A DNA stretch of 9,465 bases from Burkholderiales bacterium (lineage in GTDB: Bacteria; Pseudomonadota; Gammaproteobacteria; Burkholderiales; Burkholderiaceae_E), in the NCBI GenBank assembly GCA_020348765.1, contig CP070753.1, positions 520,747-530,211 on the forward strand, in the 5' to 3' direction. The notes beneath the pieces were generated by a model. That model searched no databases, was not told where the DNA came from, and saw nothing but the letters and a program-made list of their open reading frames with translations. Position numbers and translations under genes: made by a program. Shown in pieces: positions 6,297 to 9,465 of this stretch. Position 1 is the first letter of the stretch. The number at the start of each line of letters is the position of its first letter.

Positions 6297-7277
6297 ATGC
6301 CGGTGATCGACGTACACACCCACATGCTCAACGATGCCTGGGTCGCCGCCCTGCGCGAGCGGGGCGGCCCTGCATACTCGGTGCGGGAGCTGGCCGGCCA
6401 GCAGGCCGTGCACATGCACGGTGCGCCGTTCATGACGTTGCAGCCGGGGATGTTCGACTATGCGCTGCGCATCGAGAACATGGACCGTGCCGGCGTCGAC
6501 ATCGCAATCATCTCGTTGACCTGCCCCAACGTCTTCTGGGGCGGCGAGGACAGCAGCACCCGGCTCGCGCAGCTGATGAACGACGACATGGCGCAAAGGC
6601 AACAACAGTGGCCCGACCGGATTCGCTGGTTCGCGACGCTGCCCTGGCAGTACCCGCAGCGGGCACTCGCCGAGCTCGAGCGGGCCTGCGCCGCCGGTGC
6701 CGTGGGCGTGTTCGTGACGGCCAATGTCAGCGGAACGTCGCTGACCGACCCGAGCCTGGCGCCGGGCTGGGACGCGATCGATGACCGGGGCCTGCCGGTG
6801 CTGGTGCACCCGTCGGCACCGCCCGGCGTGCGCGAGATGGACGTGTTCAGCTACAACCTGGTCGCCTCGGTCGGGTTCACCTTCGACACCACGCTCGCGG
6901 TCTCGCGGATGATCTTCGACGGCTTCTTCGATCGTTATCGGCGACTGAAGATCATCGCCGCGCACGGCGGGGGCTACCTGCCGTACCTGGCTGGCCGGCT
7001 GGACATCTGTTTTCGCAACATGGCCCCGTGCCGCGAGCGCATCGATCGGCCCCCGAGCAGCTACCTGCGCCAGATCTACTTCGACGCGGTGCTGTTCACG
7101 CAGGAAGCGCTCGAGCTGTGCGTCGGGGTCGCCGGGCCGGACCAGGTGCTCTACGGTTCGGACTATCCGCACAACATCGGCGACATGGCAGGCTGTCTGG
7201 CGCGCGTCGATGCCTTGCCGGCAGACACGCGCGACAAGGTGCGCGGCGGCAATGCGCGGCGCATCTTCGGACTGTAG
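6297..7277 (+). CDS. ACMSD-family amidohydrolase/decarboxylase with complete metal site
   Basis: A 326-residue amidohydrolase_2 protein that closely follows the ACMSD (2-amino-3-carboxymuconate-6-semialdehyde decarboxylase) pattern. Metal ligands are all present: H7 and H9 in IDVHTHM, H171 in LVHP, and D289 in LYGSDYPH. The loop AHGGGYLPYLAGRLD around H223 matches the catalytic His region of ACMSD. The reaction could be a non-oxidative decarboxylation, or hydrolysis of a C-C or C-N bond; several family members with this signature act on aromatic ring-cleavage products. Only homology class can be stated, not substrate. Start choice rests on the GGAGG site and on the family motif starting at residue 3. 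The gene follows the ThDP gene after a 126-bp gap filled mainly by tandem repeats. It differs from the first amidohydrolase in motif and sequence, so the two are not recent duplicates. Confidence 0.9.
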   Translation: MPVIDVHTHMLNDAWVAALRERGGPAYSVRELAGQQAVHMHGAPFMTLQPGMFDYALRIENMDRAGVDIAIISLTCPNVFWGGEDSSTRLAQLMNDDMAQRQQQWPDRIRWFATLPWQYPQRALAELERACAAGAVGVFVTANVSGTSLTDPSLAPGWDAIDDRGLPVLVHPSAPPGVREMDVFSYNLVASVGFTFDTTLAVSRMIFDGFFDRYRRLKIIAAHGGGYLPYLAGRLDICFRNMAPCRERIDRPPSSYLRQIYFDAVLFTQEALELCVGVAGPDQVLYGSDYPHNIGDMAGCLARVDALPADTRDKVRGGNARRIFGL

Positions 7278-7294
7278 CCCAGGGTGCGACCGGC

Positions 7295-7333
7295 CCGAAG
7301 CGCACGCACGGCACCGCCTTCGCGGCGCTTCGG
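7295..7333. terminator. Inverted repeat between the convergent genes (possible bidirectional terminator)
   Basis: CCGAAGCGC (7295-7303) pairs perfectly with GCGCTTCGG (7325-7333) across a 21-nt loop. It lies in the 66-bp gap between the second amidohydrolase stop and the CobW-like stop, where a shared terminator would be expected. No U-tract follows on either strand, so it may act poorly or only with Rho. Confidence 0.35.
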
Positions 7334-7343
7334 TCGCCCGTGA

Positions 7344-8303
7344 TCAGGGCGCGGGAGCGAGCGTTGCGCACAGCTCGCGCAGCGTGTGCGCGTCGATCCG
7401 GTGCCCGATCAGCACCACCGTGCCGAGCAGCTCCGGGGGCACCGGGCGCGCCGCCACGGCCGGCGGCGTGAACAGCAGTTGCACGCCCTGGACCAGCCGC
7501 ACCTGGCCGTCGTCGAAGCGCAGGAAGCCCTTGACCCGAAGCAGGCGGTCGCCGGCCTCGCGCTGCATGCGCGCGACCCAGGCCGCATAGCGCGGCCAGT
7601 CGACCGGCGCATCCACCCGCACCGCGACCGACGCGTAGTCATGGGTGTGCGCATGCGCGCCGTGCGCGTGCTGGTCCGACGCGAGGCGGCGCGCATGGTC
7701 TACCAGCAGGGTCCCGAGCTCGGTCTCGCCCATGCGCGCTTGCTGCACCGGCGCGAACGGGTTCAGTGCCTCGATCGCTGCATGCGCCTGGGCGCAGGCC
7801 GCAGCGCTGGCGATGTCCACCTTGGTCAGCACGATCCGGTCGGCCATCGCCACCTGCCGCCGTGCCTCTTCATGCGCCTCGAGTTGCGTCGTGCCGTGCA
7901 CCGCGTCGACCGTGACCACGATCGCACCCAGGCCGAACTGGCGCGCGACGAACATGCCACCCGAGAGCGCGGTGGCGATCGGGCCGGGATCGGCCAGGCC
8001 GGTGGTCTCGACCATCACGCGCTCGAAGCGCGGAATCTCACCGCGCTCGCGCCGGTAGTACAGCGTCTCGAGCGTGTCCTCGAGGGAAGAGGTCAGGCTG
8101 CAGCAGATGCAGCCGGAGTCGAGCAGCACGATGTTGTCCTCGTCGCCACGCGCCAGCAGCGCATGGTCGATGCCGACCTCGCCGAACTCGTTGACGATCA
8201 CCGCGGTGTCGGCGAACTCGGGACTGCGCAGCAGCCGCGCGAGCAGGGTCGACTTCCCGCTGCCGAGGAAGCCGGTCAGGATCACGAGCGGGATCGCGGG
8301 CAT
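7344..8303 (-). CDS. COG0523/CobW-type G3E GTPase (putative metallochaperone)
   Basis: A 319-residue G3E-family GTPase. Seen: Walker A GFLGSGKST (11-19), the metal-binding CxCC motif as C65-I-C67-C68, the VETTGLADP region around 98-106, a base-recognition motif TKVD (160-163) in place of the usual NKxD, and a His-rich loop HAHGAHAHTHD (212-222) with five histidines. The C-terminal CobW_C domain follows with LLRVKGFLRF (254-263). Family members insert or deliver zinc, cobalt or nickel-type metals to client enzymes using GTP, in the cytoplasm. The start at 8303 gives the classic PAIPLVILTGFLGSGKST opening but has no visible Shine-Dalgarno; an in-frame GTG at 8360 is an alternative. It lies 68 bp after an isochorismatase-family gene in a minus-strand unit with a metal-dependent hydrolase, its likely client. 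This client assignment is inferred. Confidence 0.9.
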   Translation of the reverse strand: MPAIPLVILTGFLGSGKSTLLARLLRSPEFADTAVIVNEFGEVGIDHALLARGDEDNIVLLDSGCICCSLTSSLEDTLETLYYRRERGEIPRFERVMVETTGLADPGPIATALSGGMFVARQFGLGAIVVTVDAVHGTTQLEAHEEARRQVAMADRIVLTKVDIASAAACAQAHAAIEALNPFAPVQQARMGETELGTLLVDHARRLASDQHAHGAHAHTHDYASVAVRVDAPVDWPRYAAWVARMQREAGDRLLRVKGFLRFDDGQVRLVQGVQLLFTPPAVAARPVPPELLGTVVLIGHRIDAHTLRELCATLAPAP

Positions 8304-8371
8304 GCGTTGCAGGGATCGGCCGAATGCGACCGGTGGCTTCGACGGCGTGACCGGCGCCACCGGCCGGCCGG

Positions 8372-9100
8372 TCAGCCCACGCTGGCCGTTTCGCGCACCG
8401 GCAGCTCGCGCAGATAGGCCTCGACCTCTTCGGTCGGGATCACGTCGGCGTACTTGCAGTTCAGGTCGAACAGGTTGACCGCGTGGCTGGCCTCGAACCG
8501 GTCGAACGCGGTCTCCTCCGGGATCACGACCTTGAAGTTGTACGAGTAGGCGTCGACCGCGGTCGCGCGCAGGCAGCCCGAAGTGGTGCAGCCGGTCAGA
8601 ATCAGCGTGTCCACGTCCAGGAAGTTCAGGTGACTCATGAAGATCGTGCCGAAGAAGCACGACGGCTTGCGCTTGGCGATTCGAATGTCCTGCGGGCGCG
8701 GCGCGAGCGGTGCCACGGTCTCGGTGGCATGGGTGCCCTCGATGACCGTCTTCTCCTTGCCGCGGTGGCTCTTGCCGACCTGCACGCCCGAGTCCAGCAT
8801 GTCGGCGCGGCGTGCGCTCTCGGTGTAGAAGACCGGGATGTTCTTGTCCCGGGCCAGGTGCATCAGCGGCTCGATGCGTCGCACCGCGTCCCAGGCCTCG
8901 GGCCCGCAGTGCGTGCGGTAGGTCTTCAGCCCCTCGAGGATGTCCTGCGGGCCGTCGCCGCAGAAGTTGTACTGCACGTCGATGATGAACAGCGCCGGGC
9001 GGCTGCCGAAGCCGCCGCGGCGGCCGTAGCCGGATTGCTGGTAGACCTTGCGATCGCGCTCGGTCAGGAACCGGTCCCAGATGCGTGGCTTGTCGCTCAT
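8372..9100 (-). CDS. Isochorismatase-fold cysteine hydrolase (N-carbamoylsarcosine-amidase-like)
   Basis: A 242-residue cysteine hydrolase of the isochorismatase superfamily. The catalytic triad is visible: D41 in ALFIIDVQYNF, K143 in IAKRKPSCFFGT, and C176 in TTSGCLRATAVDA, in which the TTSGC segment matches the family loop with a non-proline cis bond. The N-terminal extension WDRFLTERDRKVYQQSGYGR is typical of a clade close to N-carbamoylsarcosine and biuret amidases, not true isochorismatase. It would hydrolyse an amide or carbamoyl group in the cytoplasm. The start at 9100 has GGAGA at 9107-9111, six bases upstream; an ATG at 9139 lies inside the preceding gene. It follows the partial hydantoinase-type gene by 13 bp, so both are probably co-transcribed. 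A logic of ring opening and then carbamoyl hydrolysis is inferred; maleamate or ureidoacrylate-like substrates are alternatives. Confidence 0.9.
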   Translation of the reverse strand: MSDKPRIWDRFLTERDRKVYQQSGYGRRGGFGSRPALFIIDVQYNFCGDGPQDILEGLKTYRTHCGPEAWDAVRRIEPLMHLARDKNIPVFYTESARRADMLDSGVQVGKSHRGKEKTVIEGTHATETVAPLAPRPQDIRIAKRKPSCFFGTIFMSHLNFLDVDTLILTGCTTSGCLRATAVDAYSYNFKVVIPEETAFDRFEASHAVNLFDLNCKYADVIPTEEVEAYLRELPVRETASVG

Positions 9101-9106
9101 GCTCGG

Positions 9107-9111
9107 TCTCC
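9107..9111 (-). promoter_or_regulatory. Ribosome binding site of the isochorismatase-fold gene
   Basis: On the minus strand GGAGA lies 6 nt before the ATG ending at 9100. This favours that start over the in-frame ATG at 9139, which overlaps the preceding gene. Confidence 0.6.
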
Positions 9112-9113
9112 GT

Positions 9114-9465
9114 CTACAGGCGGCGCACGAAGCGGCCACCCGGTGCCTCGCCCTCGGGCGCGACGATGGCGCCGTCGCGCATCACCTCGCGGCCGCGCAC
9201 GAAGGTGCGCACCGGCCAGCCCTGCAGCTCCATGCCCTCCCAGGGCGAGTAGTCCGCGAACGACTCGAGTCGCGCCGGATCGACCGTGCGCGCGAGGTCC
9301 GGGTCGACCAGCACCAGGTCGGCATCGCGCCCGATGGCGATCTGGCCCTTGCTGGCCAGCCCGTACTGCCGGGCCGGGTTGGCGCACACCAGCGCCGCGA
9401 TGCGCTCGACCGGCACGCCTCGGCGGTGATGGCCTTCGTGCAGCAGCACCGCGAGCATCGTGGCC
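9114..9465 (-). CDS. Dihydropyrimidinase/dihydroorotase-type cyclic amidohydrolase, C-terminal part
   Basis: The minus-strand frame is open from the right edge to TAG (complement of 9114-9116), giving 116 residues of a protein whose N-terminus lies beyond the window. The tail pattern, NPARQYGLASKGQIAIG followed by RDADLVLVD and then SPWEGMELQGWPVRTFVRGR, is characteristic of the C-terminal region of the dihydroorotase, allantoinase and dihydropyrimidinase branch of cyclic amidohydrolases. The metal-binding catalytic residues of the TIM barrel are not in this segment. The enzyme would open a cyclic amide or ureide ring. The next gene begins 13 bp later on the same strand. The exact family member cannot be decided from the C-terminus alone. 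Confidence 0.8.
   Translation of the reverse strand, partial: ATMLAVLLHEGHHRRGVPVERIAALVCANPARQYGLASKGQIAIGRDADLVLVDPDLARTVDPARLESFADYSPWEGMELQGWPVRTFVRGREVMRDGAIVAPEGEAPGGRFVRRL

Noticed and set aside
5772..7172. A 466-residue minus-strand open frame that includes repeated GWCRGLVPRVGAA segments
   Set aside because: The apparent protein repeat is only the translated 13-bp DNA array read on the wrong strand; both flanking plus-strand genes are well supported.
7278..7343. Strong intrinsic terminator between the convergent genes
   Set aside because: A 9-bp stem is present but the loop is long and no U-tract follows on either strand, so it is listed only as a low-confidence candidate.

Overview
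The window is very GC-rich bacterial DNA with tightly packed, operon-like genes. The gene types (a HypF end, a TAXI-type TRAP transporter, ACMSD-family amidohydrolases and a COG0523 GTPase) fit a metabolically versatile proteobacterium. A Burkholderiales-like betaproteobacterium is my best guess, but nothing here fixes the lineage. All large genes look intact and catabolic. I see no rRNA, tRNA, CRISPR array, insertion sequence or phage gene.

Layout, left to right. (1) Bases 1-102 are the C-terminal end of a HypF-like carbamoyltransferase. (2) A plausible sigma70-type promoter (137-165) leads into an amidohydrolase_2 (ACMSD superfamily) gene at 206-1219 whose metal-binding HxH motif has become FxH. 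(3) After a 196-bp gap with a GC hairpin comes a plus-strand cluster: TAXI-family periplasmic binding protein (1416-2387), fused TRAP permease (2419-4377), and a thiamine-diphosphate enzyme (4374-6170) that overlaps the permease by ATGA. (4) A short gap (6171-6296) holds five perfect 13-bp tandem repeats plus a partial copy. (5) A second ACMSD-family amidohydrolase with a complete metal site follows (6297-7277). (6) Convergently on the minus strand, transcribed from the right edge inward, lie the C-terminus of a dihydropyrimidinase/dihydroorotase-type hydrolase (9114-9465), an isochorismatase-fold cysteine hydrolase (8372-9100), and a COG0523/CobW G3E GTPase with a His-rich loop (7344-8303).

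Functional reading (inference). The plus-strand genes look like an uptake-and-degradation module. The TAXI binding protein and permease would import an organic acid. The ThDP enzyme and the ACMSD-like enzymes would then perform C-C bond cleavage, decarboxylation or hydrolysis. The minus-strand genes look like a cyclic amide/ureide module: a metal-dependent ring opener, an isochorismatase-fold amidase for the carbamoyl or amide product, and a GTPase that may supply metal. The substrate cannot be read from the sequence. The least explained elements are the hairpin-forming 13-bp repeat array, the altered metal motif in the first amidohydrolase, and the orphan pairing of a TAXI transporter with a ThDP enzyme and two divergent ACMSD-family enzymes.
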